Assembly: GCF_946481155.1 (NCBI RefSeq)
Contig: NZ_CAMLMK010000087.1
Coordinates: 1-11,317, forward strand
Direction: 5' to 3'
Length of the DNA: 11,317 nucleotides
Source: an uncultured Flavobacterium sp.
Lineage (GTDB): Bacteria > Bacteroidota > Bacteroidia > Flavobacteriales > Flavobacteriaceae
Part shown: piece by piece, positions 5,120 to 11,317 of the stretch
Layout of the letters: each line of letters begins with the position of its first letter
Position numbering within the stretch: position 1 is the first letter of the stretch
Position numbers and translations under genes: made by a program
The notes under the pieces: model-generated
What the model saw: the letters and a program-made list of their open reading frames with translations, nothing else
What the model was told of the DNA's origin: nothing
Database searches by the model: none

Positions 5120-5887
5120 ATGGGTAAAATCATTGCTATTGCCAATCAGAAAGGTGGCGTTGGAAAAACTACAACTTCTGTTAATCTTGCGGCTTCATTA
5201 GGCGTTTTAGAGAAAAAAGTGCTGTTAATTGATGCTGACCCACAGGCGAATGCCTCTTCCGGATTAGGGATTGACGTGGAAAGCGTGGAAATCGGAACCT
5301 ATCAGATCCTGGAACACAGCAATACGCCCGAAGAGGCAACCATTGCTTGTTCGGCACCCAATGTTTCGGTAATTCCGGCACACATTGACCTTGTGGCTAT
5401 CGAAATTGAACTCGTAGACAAAGAAAATCGTGAGTATATGCTAAAACAGGCATTGGCCAGTGTTAAGGACAAGTACGACTACATCATCATTGATTGTGCA
5501 CCGTCTTTAGGATTGCTTACACTGAACGCTTTAACAGCTGCCGATTCTGTTGTGATTCCGATCCAATGCGAGTATTTTGCTTTGGAGGGTCTTGGAAAAT
5601 TACTGAACACGATCAAAAGCGTACAAAAAATCCACAATCCCGAACTGGACATCGAAGGTTTATTGCTTACGATGTATGATTCGCGCCTTCGTTTATCGAA
5701 CCAGGTTGTGGAAGAAGTCCAAAAACATTTTAACAACATGGTTTTTGACACTATCATCCAAAGAAATATCAAGCTAAGTGAGGCGCCTAGTTTCGGCGAG
5801 AGCATCATCAATTATGACGCAACAAGCAAAGGGGCAACCAATTACCTGAACTTGGCAGAAGAAATAATCAAGAAAAACAGCAACTAG
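5120..5887 (+). CDS. parA: Chromosome-partitioning ATPase ParA (Soj)
   Basis: The 255-residue protein is a ParA/Soj-type ATPase of chromosomal length without the N-terminal DNA-binding domain of plasmid ParA proteins. It carries the deviant Walker A motif KGGVGKTT (11-18) with its signature lysine, Walker A' IDADPQANASSGLG (37-50) and Walker B IIIDCAPSLGLLTLNAL (122-138). ATP-bound ParA dimers bind DNA non-specifically on the nucleoid, and ParB-DNA complexes stimulate ATP hydrolysis to move and separate replication origins. The start at 5120 puts the first strand (KIIAIANQ) directly after the initiator methionine, as is normal. The gene is 6 bases upstream of parB in one operon, and the pair probably lies near the origin of replication. 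Confidence 0.97.
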   Translation: MGKIIAIANQKGGVGKTTTSVNLAASLGVLEKKVLLIDADPQANASSGLGIDVESVEIGTYQILEHSNTPEEATIACSAPNVSVIPAHIDLVAIEIELVDKENREYMLKQALASVKDKYDYIIIDCAPSLGLLTLNALTAADSVVIPIQCEYFALEGLGKLLNTIKSVQKIHNPELDIEGLLLTMYDSRLRLSNQVVEEVQKHFNNMVFDTIIQRNIKLSEAPSFGESIINYDATSKGATNYLNLAEEIIKKNSN

Positions 5888-5893
5888 TATTTT

Positions 5894-6793
5894 ATGACAA
5901 AAGCGGTAAAAAAACAGGCATTAGGAAGAGGATTATCGGCGTTATTAAAAGATCCGGACAACGACATCAAATCGGTAGAGGACAAAAATGCTGACAAAGT
6001 TGTCGGAAATATTATTGAGCTTGAAATAGAGTCGATTGAAATCAACCCATTCCAGCCAAGAACCAATTTCAACGAGGAATCGTTACAGGAACTGGCTTCT
6101 TCCATTCGTGAACTTGGTGTAATTCAACCTATTACCGTTAGAAAAACCGATTTCAATAAATACCAGCTGATTTCAGGAGAACGTCGTTTACGCGCTTCCA
6201 GATTGATCGGATTAACGACTGTTCCGGCTTATATCCGTTTGGCAAACGATAATGATTCCCTAGTGATGGCTTTGGTGGAAAACATCCAGCGTCATGACTT
6301 AGATCCAATCGAAATTGCTTTATCCTACCAACGTTTGATTGACGAAATTCAGTTGACGCAGGAGCAAATGAGCGACCGCGTGGGTAAAAAGCGTTCGACG
6401 ATTGCCAACTACCTGCGTTTGCTAAAGTTAGACCCAATTATCCAGACCGGAATTCGCGATGGTTTTATCTCCATGGGACACGGTCGTGCGATTATCAATA
6501 TCGATGATCTTGATGTTCAGACGGATATCTATCAGAAAATCGTCAGCCAAAATCTTTCTGTTCGTGAAACAGAAGCTTTGGTAAAAACTTATCAGGACAG
6601 CTTAAAACCAGCGCCGGCAAAGGCTCCGAAAGGAACTTCATTTGAAATTGACAACGATTCCAAAAAAGCATTTACCAATTTCTTCGGAACGAAAGTCGAT
6701 GTAAAAGTAGCCGGAAACGGAAAAGGAAAAATTACAATTCCATTCCATTCAGAAGAAGATTTCAACAGAATCATCAAATTAATCAACGCATAG
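5894..6793 (+). CDS. parB: Chromosome-partitioning CTPase ParB (Spo0J)
   Basis: The 299-residue protein is of standard chromosomal ParB length. The N-terminal segment KKQALGRGLSALL (6-18) is the ParA-interacting region that carries the activating arginine. The CTP-binding ParB/Srx domain includes NPFQPR (51-56), the GERRLRAS box (95-102) and ENIQRHDLDPIE (129-140). A helix-turn-helix region (about 154-178, LTQEQMSDRVGKKRSTIANYL) reads parS DNA, and a C-terminal dimerisation domain follows a linker near 235-245. ParB loads at parS, slides as a CTP-bound clamp and activates ParA. No CACGTG-centred parS is present in this window, so the sites lie elsewhere. The stop TAG shares its G with the next gene's GTG start. 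Confidence 0.97.
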   Translation: MTKAVKKQALGRGLSALLKDPDNDIKSVEDKNADKVVGNIIELEIESIEINPFQPRTNFNEESLQELASSIRELGVIQPITVRKTDFNKYQLISGERRLRASRLIGLTTVPAYIRLANDNDSLVMALVENIQRHDLDPIEIALSYQRLIDEIQLTQEQMSDRVGKKRSTIANYLRLLKLDPIIQTGIRDGFISMGHGRAIINIDDLDVQTDIYQKIVSQNLSVRETEALVKTYQDSLKPAPAKAPKGTSFEIDNDSKKAFTNFFGTKVDVKVAGNGKGKITIPFHSEEDFNRIIKLINA

Positions 6794-7362
6794 TGAACAG
6801 AGTACTGATCATATTCTTCTTTACAGTGTTATTAGCCTCAGCTTCCGGTTTTTCGCAGACCGAAGCTCCCCTATTGATTACCCCCGATTCTGTAAAACAG
6901 GAAAAAATAAATGTCCTTGCACCTTCAAAAGCGGCTTTCTATTCTGCTTTAGTTCCTGGTCTTGGACAGGTTTACAATAAAAAATACTGGAAAGTACCCA
7001 TCGTTTATATCGGTTTGGGTGCCGGAATTTATTTCTATTCCGACAACAACAATAAATACCACCGTTACCGAAACGAATACAAAAAACGTCTTAACGGCAC
7101 ATCGTTGTATGACGACGATCCTTATTTCGGGCCATTGGACAACAGCCGTCTTATTGATGGCCAGAAATTCTATCAGCGAAACAGAGATTTATCAGCGTTC
7201 ATCACTGCAGCCATTTATATTTTAAATATTGTGGATGCCAATGTGGATGCGCACCTTATGCAATTTAATGTCAATGAAAACCTTACAGTTCGTCCCGATT
7301 TCTATCAGAATGAAATCAATTACAAACAGAATGTAGGGCTAACACTCAATTATAATTTCTAA
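6793..7362 (+). CDS. DUF5683-family envelope protein
   Basis: The 189-residue product begins with GTG at 6793, which overlaps the parB stop (TAGTG), so translation is probably coupled to parB. An N-terminal signal peptide (about 1-21, hydrophobic FFFTVLLASASGF) precedes a proline-rich linker. A membrane-associated region with the motif PGLGQVYNKKYWK (55-67) and a hydrophobic helix (68-84) comes next. A charged region and a second hydrophobic stretch (about 134-150) follow, ending in NIVDANVDAHL (145-155). These features match DUF5683, a Bacteroidetes family of unknown function that I recall being encoded beside parB and dapB. The product is likely in the inner membrane or periplasm. The last residues (NVGLTLNYNF) end in an aromatic, like outer-membrane beta strands, but there is too little to call a barrel. 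Confidence 0.85.
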   Translation: MNRVLIIFFFTVLLASASGFSQTEAPLLITPDSVKQEKINVLAPSKAAFYSALVPGLGQVYNKKYWKVPIVYIGLGAGIYFYSDNNNKYHRYRNEYKKRLNGTSLYDDDPYFGPLDNSRLIDGQKFYQRNRDLSAFITAAIYILNIVDANVDAHLMQFNVNENLTVRPDFYQNEINYKQNVGLTLNYNF

Positions 7363-7373
7363 TCCGAAACAAC

Positions 7374-8078
7374 ATGAAAATCGCACTTTTAGGCTACGGG
7401 AAAATGGGCAAGGTAATCGAGCGTATTGCTTTGGAAAGAGGTCACGAAATTGTACTCCGCAAAGACCATGACAGCACGTTTGACGGACTTGAAAAAGCAG
7501 ACGTTGCCATTGATTTCAGTGTTCCTTCTGCAGCAGTTGGTAACATTTCGAAATGTTTTGATACTAATATACCAGTTGTATCCGGAACAACGGGCTGGCT
7601 CGAACGCTATCCGGAAATGGCGGCCCTGTGCAAAGAAAAAAATGGCGCTTTTATTTACGGGTCAAATTTCAGTTTAGGTGTAAATGTTTTCTTTGAACTG
7701 AACAATTATCTGGCAAAAATGATGTCCAATCTGGAACAGTATAAAGTTTCTATGGAGGAAATACATCACACGCAAAAACTGGATGCTCCAAGCGGAACGG
7801 CCATTTCACTGGCAAACGGAATTATAGAAAATTCGGATTACGCTTCATGGATTTTGGAAGACCCTAAAGCAGACCAGATTCATATCAATACCAAGCGTAT
7901 TGACAGCGTACCAGGAACACACAGTGTTTTTTACGATTCCGATGTTGATCAGATTGAGATAAAGCACACCGCCCACAGCCGTGAAGGTTTTGCCTTAGGT
8001 GCCGTAATTGCCGCGGAATGGCTTCAGAATAAAAAAGGCGTTTTCACCATGAAAGACGTTTTAAATTTAGATCGTTAG
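7374..8078 (+). CDS. dapB: 4-hydroxy-tetrahydrodipicolinate reductase DapB
   Basis: DapB reduces 4-hydroxy-tetrahydrodipicolinate with NAD(P)H in the diaminopimelate/lysine pathway, which also supplies the peptidoglycan cross-linking residue. The 234-residue protein shows the nucleotide-binding loop GYGKMG (7-12), AIDFSVPSA (45-53), SGTTGW (70-75) and the family signature EIHHTQKLDAPSGTA (129-143). By alignment with E. coli DapB, His131 is the general acid and Lys135 the substrate-binding lysine. A C-terminal HTAHSREGFALGA motif closes the substrate domain. At 234 residues it is shorter than the roughly 270 of E. coli, which fits the compact Bacteroidetes form I recall. It starts 11 bases after the DUF5683 gene and surely shares its transcript. 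No other lysine-pathway gene is in the window. Confidence 0.97.
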   Translation: MKIALLGYGKMGKVIERIALERGHEIVLRKDHDSTFDGLEKADVAIDFSVPSAAVGNISKCFDTNIPVVSGTTGWLERYPEMAALCKEKNGAFIYGSNFSLGVNVFFELNNYLAKMMSNLEQYKVSMEEIHHTQKLDAPSGTAISLANGIIENSDYASWILEDPKADQIHINTKRIDSVPGTHSVFYDSDVDQIEIKHTAHSREGFALGAVIAAEWLQNKKGVFTMKDVLNLDR

Positions 8079-8097
8079 ATTTTTTGATCGTCGGATT
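8070..8097. repeat. Degenerate 16-base direct repeat at the dapB end
   Basis: GATCGTTAGATT (8070-8081) and GATCGTCGGATT (8086-8097) differ at two of twelve positions. The first copy overlaps the last dapB codons. The rest of the gap up to 8252 is purine-rich and also contains two AATCTAA-type units (about 8217-8240). No promoter or hairpin is convincing in it. Confidence 0.5.
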
Positions 8098-8252
8098 GGC
8101 AGACAGTTCGATTTCCCTAAGTCAAACAAAAGAATAAGATAAAAAAGTAAAAGATAAATTAATACAAATTACGATACTTCTGAAGATTAAGAAATCAAGA
8201 GAATTGAGAAACCTAAAAATCTAAGAAGTCCAATAATCTAACAATTTACATT

Positions 8253-9818
8253 ATGACACTAATGCAATGGTTTATATTTTTCCTAATTATTCAGGTTGTA
8301 CATTTTTTAGGAACGTGGAAATTATATGAAAAAGCAGGAAGAAAAGCATGGGAAGCAGCAATTCCGGTGTACAATTCCATTGTATTGATGAAAATAATCG
8401 ACCGCTCGCCCTGGTGGACGCTTTTATTGTTTATCCCGATTGTAAACCTGATTATGTTCCCGGTGATATGGGTAGAAACATTGAGAGCCTTCGGTAAAAA
8501 TACTACGATGGATACCACCTTGGGAGTTTTAACCCTTGGTCTTTATATTTATTACATCAATTATGCTGAAGACGTTACTTATATCCCAAACAAAAATGCT
8601 GTAAAAAAAGAAAATACTTTAAGTTCACTGCTTTTTGCAATTGTAGTAGCAACATTAGTGCACACTTATTTTATGCAGCCTTATGTGATTCCATCCTCAT
8701 CTTTGGAAAAATCATTGCTAATTGGCGATTATCTTTTTGTCAGCAAGTTCCATTACGGAGCCAGAACACCAATGACAACCGTTGCAGCGCCAATGGTTCA
8801 TGATTCAATCCCTTTTGTCGGTATAAAATCATATTTAAAATGCCCGCAATTGCCTTATTTCCGTTTCCCGGCAATGCAAAAAATAGAACATAATGATATC
8901 GTCGTTTTTAACTGGCCAAGAGATACATTATTTAACATGTATAAACCCGCTGATAAAAGATATGATAAACCTATTGATAAAAAAACCAATTACGTAAAAC
9001 GTTGTGTTGGTATTCCGGGAGATTCACTTTCAATCAAGGACGGTGTTGTTTTCATCAACGGCAAGGAATTACTATTGCCGGAAAGGGCTAAGCCTCAATA
9101 TACCTACAAGGTAGCTATTGATACAAAAACGCCAATCAACTTTGAATATCTTATAAAGGAACTAAACATTACGGATGGCGGTGCCCAAATTGCTGTTGAC
9201 ACAATTGTGTTCAATGCCATGACATTTGAAGGCGCTGAAAGATTAAGAAACACACCAGGCATCAAAAGTGTCATCCGGGAGATACGCAAAGGTCCTGAAG
9301 ACGGGATTTTTCCGGATTTTCAGGATGGAAAACCTTCAGTAACAAACAATTGGAGTTGTGACAATTTTGGTCCGGTTTATATTCCTCAGGAAGGAAAAAC
9401 AGTTGCTTTAGATCTAAAATCACTTCCTTATTATAAAATAATCATTTCTGAATATGAGAAAAATGATTTAAAAGTGATGGGCAATGATATTTACATCAAT
9501 GGTAAGAAAGCGACGTCATACACCTTTAAGCAAAATTACTATTGGATGATGGGTGACAATCGCCATAACTCATTAGATGCAAGATACTTTGGCTATACTC
9601 CGGAAGATCATATCGTTGGAAAACCGGTATTCATCTGGATGAGTTTAGATCAGAATATACCATGGAGCAAGGCTATTGACAAAATCAGATGGGAGCGTCT
9701 TTTCACCACTGTAGGCGGAGAAGGCCAGCCAGTTTCCTATTTCCTATATTTCTTCATTGCACTTATGGGTTATTTTGGTTACACTTTCTTCAAAAACAGA
9801 AAAGCGAAAAGAAGTTAA
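8253..9818 (+). CDS. lepB: Signal peptidase I, enlarged, with N-terminal DUF5684-like membrane domain
   Basis: LepB removes signal peptides from exported preproteins at the outer face of the inner membrane. At 521 residues it is far longer than E. coli LepB (324). Residues 1-105 form a DUF5684-like domain with several membrane segments (about 3-20, 54-75 and 88-104). Another membrane helix (125-142) leads into the peptidase core: box B PSSSLEKSLLIGDYLFVSK (147-165) with nucleophile Ser150, box D NYVKRCVGIPGD (246-257) with general base Lys249, and box E GDNRHNSLDAR (434-444). Between boxes D and E lies an insertion of roughly 170 residues (about 265-430), which accounts for much of the extra length. 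A final membrane helix (496-513) ends in a basic tail. All catalytic residues are present. It lies 174 bases after dapB, with no clear terminator or promoter between them. Confidence 0.95.
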   Translation: MTLMQWFIFFLIIQVVHFLGTWKLYEKAGRKAWEAAIPVYNSIVLMKIIDRSPWWTLLLFIPIVNLIMFPVIWVETLRAFGKNTTMDTTLGVLTLGLYIYYINYAEDVTYIPNKNAVKKENTLSSLLFAIVVATLVHTYFMQPYVIPSSSLEKSLLIGDYLFVSKFHYGARTPMTTVAAPMVHDSIPFVGIKSYLKCPQLPYFRFPAMQKIEHNDIVVFNWPRDTLFNMYKPADKRYDKPIDKKTNYVKRCVGIPGDSLSIKDGVVFINGKELLLPERAKPQYTYKVAIDTKTPINFEYLIKELNITDGGAQIAVDTIVFNAMTFEGAERLRNTPGIKSVIREIRKGPEDGIFPDFQDGKPSVTNNWSCDNFGPVYIPQEGKTVALDLKSLPYYKIIISEYEKNDLKVMGNDIYINGKKATSYTFKQNYYWMMGDNRHNSLDARYFGYTPEDHIVGKPVFIWMSLDQNIPWSKAIDKIRWERLFTTVGGEGQPVSYFLYFFIALMGYFGYTFFKNRKAKRS

Positions 9819-9824
9819 ATTTGC

Positions 9825-9852
9825 TTATTTGATAGTTTGGTTATTTGATAGT
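9825..9852. repeat. Two tandem 16-base units before the four-helix-bundle gene
   Basis: TTATTTGATAGT occurs at 9825-9836 and 9841-9852, each followed by four different bases (TTGG and AGGA). The pair fills almost the whole gap between lepB and the next gene. Confidence 0.7.
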
Positions 9853-9857
9853 AGGAA

Positions 9858-10226
9858 ATGTATGTATTTTCATTTGAAAAATTAGAAGTTTGGGTTGAAG
9901 CTAAAGAGTTTTCAAAAGCTATATATTTGATAACCTCAAAATTTCCTGACACTGAAAAATTCGGATTGACTTCGCAACTTCGAAGAGCATCCATCTCTAT
10001 TTGCTCAAATATTGCAGTAGGCTCCGCAAGAAAAAGCTTCAAAGAGAAAGCGCATTTTACTACAATTGCTTTTGGTTCTGCGGTTGAAGTTCTAAATCAG
10101 TTAATTATTTCTTCTGAGTTAAAATTCATTTCTGAAAATGAGTATTTGGATTTGCGCAAAAATTTAGAAAGCATCACGAATAAACTAAACGCGTTACGAA
10201 ACTATCAGGTCGAAAAACAGCAGTAG
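9858..10226 (+). CDS. Four-helix bundle protein (S23/IVS-encoded type)
   Basis: The 122-residue product belongs to the four-helix bundle family first found in intervening sequences of spirochaete 23S rRNA genes. Typical features are FEKLEVWVEAKEFSKAIY (6-23), FPDTEKFGLTSQLRRASISI (29-48), CSNIAVGSARKSFKEKAHFT (49-68) and a helix continuing SAVEVLNQL. There is no signal peptide or membrane helix. Its role is unknown; members form oligomers with a basic groove and are often scattered as single genes in Bacteroidetes. Here there is no rRNA nearby. The gene sits between lepB and the WbqC-family gene, which I remember as adjacent in other flavobacteria, and short tandem repeats precede it, so it may be a later insertion. 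The frame is intact. Confidence 0.9.
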   Translation: MYVFSFEKLEVWVEAKEFSKAIYLITSKFPDTEKFGLTSQLRRASISICSNIAVGSARKSFKEKAHFTTIAFGSAVEVLNQLIISSELKFISENEYLDLRKNLESITNKLNALRNYQVEKQQ

Positions 10227-10273
10227 CAAACAAATAACCACATCTGCACATCAACAAATCCACAAATTACCAA

Positions 10274-10885
10274 ATGAACATTCTACTACATCCCACTTAC
10301 TTCCCATCCATAAGCCATTTTGTGGCGATGGCACAGGCGGATTCGATTACTTTTGAAATGGAAGACAATTTCCAGAAACAAACCAATCGTAACCGGATGT
10401 ACATCTATTCTCCAAACGGAATTCAGATGCTGAACATTCCCGTAAAACATAGTCCTGATGCACATCAGCGTTTTAAGGATGTCCGCATTGAGAACGATTT
10501 CAACTGGCGTAAAAACCATTTCAAGTCACTGGAAGCGGCCTACAGAACTTCGCCTTTCTTTGAGTATTTCGAGGATGATATTCGTCCGCTTTTCGAAAAG
10601 AAACACGAATTCATCATGGATTTGAACTTTCAAACCATCGAAATTGTAAAAGATTGCCTCGGCTTAAAATTTGATTTCAATAAAACTACTGAATATTTCC
10701 GCGAAGCGAATGGTTTAACTGATTTTCGCCCTTTGGCAAACGGGAAGAAAGACACTTCGGAATTTGAACCTTATACACAGGTTTTTGAAGAGAAACACGG
10801 CTTCTTAAATAATTTGAGCATTTTGGATTTGCTGTTCAATGAAGGTCGTTATGCTGTAGATTATCTGAAGAACCAATCGCTTTAG
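10274..10885 (+). CDS. WbqC-family protein
   Basis: The 203-residue protein opens with MNILLHPTYFPSISHFVAMA, which matches the WbqC family (typically H/QPxYFPxIxxF near the N terminus). Later family-like segments are EMEDNFQKQTNRNRMYI (29-45), LNIPVKH and FKDVRIENDFNWRKNHFKSLEAAY (67-90), and a C-terminal region ending SILDLLFNEG. The family takes its name from a gene in an O-antigen cluster, and its biochemical role is not established. Members in flavobacteria commonly lie downstream of lepB rather than in sugar-nucleotide clusters. There is no signal peptide, so the product is cytoplasmic. It starts 47 bases after the four-helix-bundle gene. Its stop is one base from the stop of the convergent phosphatase-family gene. 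Confidence 0.88.
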   Translation: MNILLHPTYFPSISHFVAMAQADSITFEMEDNFQKQTNRNRMYIYSPNGIQMLNIPVKHSPDAHQRFKDVRIENDFNWRKNHFKSLEAAYRTSPFFEYFEDDIRPLFEKKHEFIMDLNFQTIEIVKDCLGLKFDFNKTTEYFREANGLTDFRPLANGKKDTSEFEPYTQVFEEKHGFLNNLSILDLLFNEGRYAVDYLKNQSL

Positions 10886-10886
10886 A

Positions 10887-11317
10887 CTATTCCTCCTGCT
10901 TCAGCATTAAACGGGTAAGAATCGGGAAGTGATCCGAATTGACAAAGTTGTCGAAGTTCTTGAAACTCTTTACATCAAAAACTTTATCCGTTAGGATATA
11001 ATCGATTCTTGCCGGATAGAATTCATAGTTATAGGTTTTTCCGAAACCTTCGCCGGCTTCTTCAAAAGCATCTTTCATATTGCCTTTAATATTTCTGTAT
11101 ACATATGAAAAAGCGCTGTTATTCATATCACCGCAAATGATTTTTGGGTAATGGCATTCTTCTTTATGGTCTTTAATAAGTTCCGACTGCAGCTGCTGTT
11201 CGGCGAAAGCTTCACTTACACGACGGAATATTTTCTTTGACTTTGCCTCATCAATTTCCTCATGAATATCCGGGCTGATTTTGGTCGACTGAAGATGAAT
11301 GCTGTACACGCGAATTG
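10887..11317 (-). CDS. Endonuclease/exonuclease/phosphatase family protein, C-terminal part (partial)
   Basis: The minus-strand frame is open from the right edge to a TAG at 10889-10887, giving about 142 residues of the C-terminal half. The visible start reads IRVYSIHLQS, the IHLQS strand of the family, and there is no true start codon inside the window; the GTG at 11309 is only the valine of this strand. Family motifs follow: ICGDMNN with the catalytic Asp and Asn, ARIDYILTDK, and NSDHFPILTRL with the Ser-Asp-His that completes the active site. Members cleave phosphodiesters or phosphomonoesters in nucleic acids, inositol phosphates or lipids, and the substrate cannot be told here. Flavobacterial relatives I recall are about 340-370 residues with N-terminal membrane helices, which would lie outside the window. 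Confidence 0.88.
   Translation of the reverse strand, partial: IRVYSIHLQSTKISPDIHEEIDEAKSKKIFRRVSEAFAEQQLQSELIKDHKEECHYPKIICGDMNNSAFSYVYRNIKGNMKDAFEEAGEGFGKTYNYEFYPARIDYILTDKVFDVKSFKNFDNFVNSDHFPILTRLMLKQEE

Noticed and set aside
5494..5811. Overlapping frames on both strands inside parA
   Set aside because: They are shadows of the strongly conserved parA coding sequence.
6559..6572. TGTTCGTGAAACAG inside parB, resembling part of a parS site
   Set aside because: It lacks the CACGTG centre and three bases of the consensus, and it encodes SVRET, a conserved ParB protein motif, which explains the sequence.
9815..10042. Minus-strand open frame of 75 codons
   Set aside because: It is antisense to the four-helix-bundle gene and crosses the tandem repeats; no independent support.
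11307..11309. GTG as a possible start of the phosphatase-family gene
   Set aside because: The frame continues to the window edge, and this GTG encodes the valine in the conserved strand before IHLQS, so the gene begins outside the window.

Overview
The window looks like ordinary chromosome of a member of the Flavobacteriaceae, most likely a Flavobacterium. The grounds are the AT-rich DNA, starts without Shine-Dalgarno sequences, Bacteroidetes-type -7 elements (TAnnTTTR), a Flavo-1-like structured RNA element, and the gene order parA, parB, DUF5683, dapB, lepB, (four-helix-bundle gene), WbqC, endonuclease/exonuclease/phosphatase. I recognise that order from flavobacterial genomes by memory, not by a search. 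No phage, IS element, CRISPR array, tRNA or rRNA is visible.

Left part (1-2281). The 5' end of a probable rtcB RNA ligase gene runs off the left edge on the minus strand. Upstream of it, also on the minus strand, lies a compact unit with its own promoter (453-485), a 27-codon open frame (334-417) and a strong intrinsic terminator (281-316). This is the least explained object in the window. An AT-rich gap follows, then a plus-strand gene for a single-pass membrane protein of unknown function. It converges, over a shared hairpin terminator, on a minus-strand gene for a 105-residue protein of unknown function. The gap before the next gene carries the Flavo-1-like element.

Middle part (2282-4942). 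Three separate plus-strand metabolic genes follow: a class I/II PLP aminotransferase of the methionine/kynurenine aminotransferase type, an AHSA1/SRPBCC-fold protein, and a short-chain dehydrogenase that closely resembles NADPH 2,4-dienoyl-CoA reductase. Each has a -7-like element 20-23 bases before its ATG. The reductase gene also has an 18-bp perfect palindrome where its -33 region should be.

Right part (5120-11317). parA and parB (chromosome segregation) are followed with very tight spacing by a DUF5683 envelope protein, dapB (lysine and diaminopimelate synthesis) and, after a 174-base gap, an enlarged signal peptidase I. The unit therefore joins chromosome partition with cell-wall precursor supply and protein export, functions tied to growth and division. 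A four-helix-bundle gene preceded by short direct repeats sits between lepB and a WbqC-family gene. The WbqC gene ends one base from the end of a convergent endonuclease/exonuclease/phosphatase gene that runs off the right edge.

Most genes belong to known families. The points worth a second look are the 27-codon unit, the Flavo-1-like element, the palindrome at the reductase promoter, and the enlarged, fused LepB.
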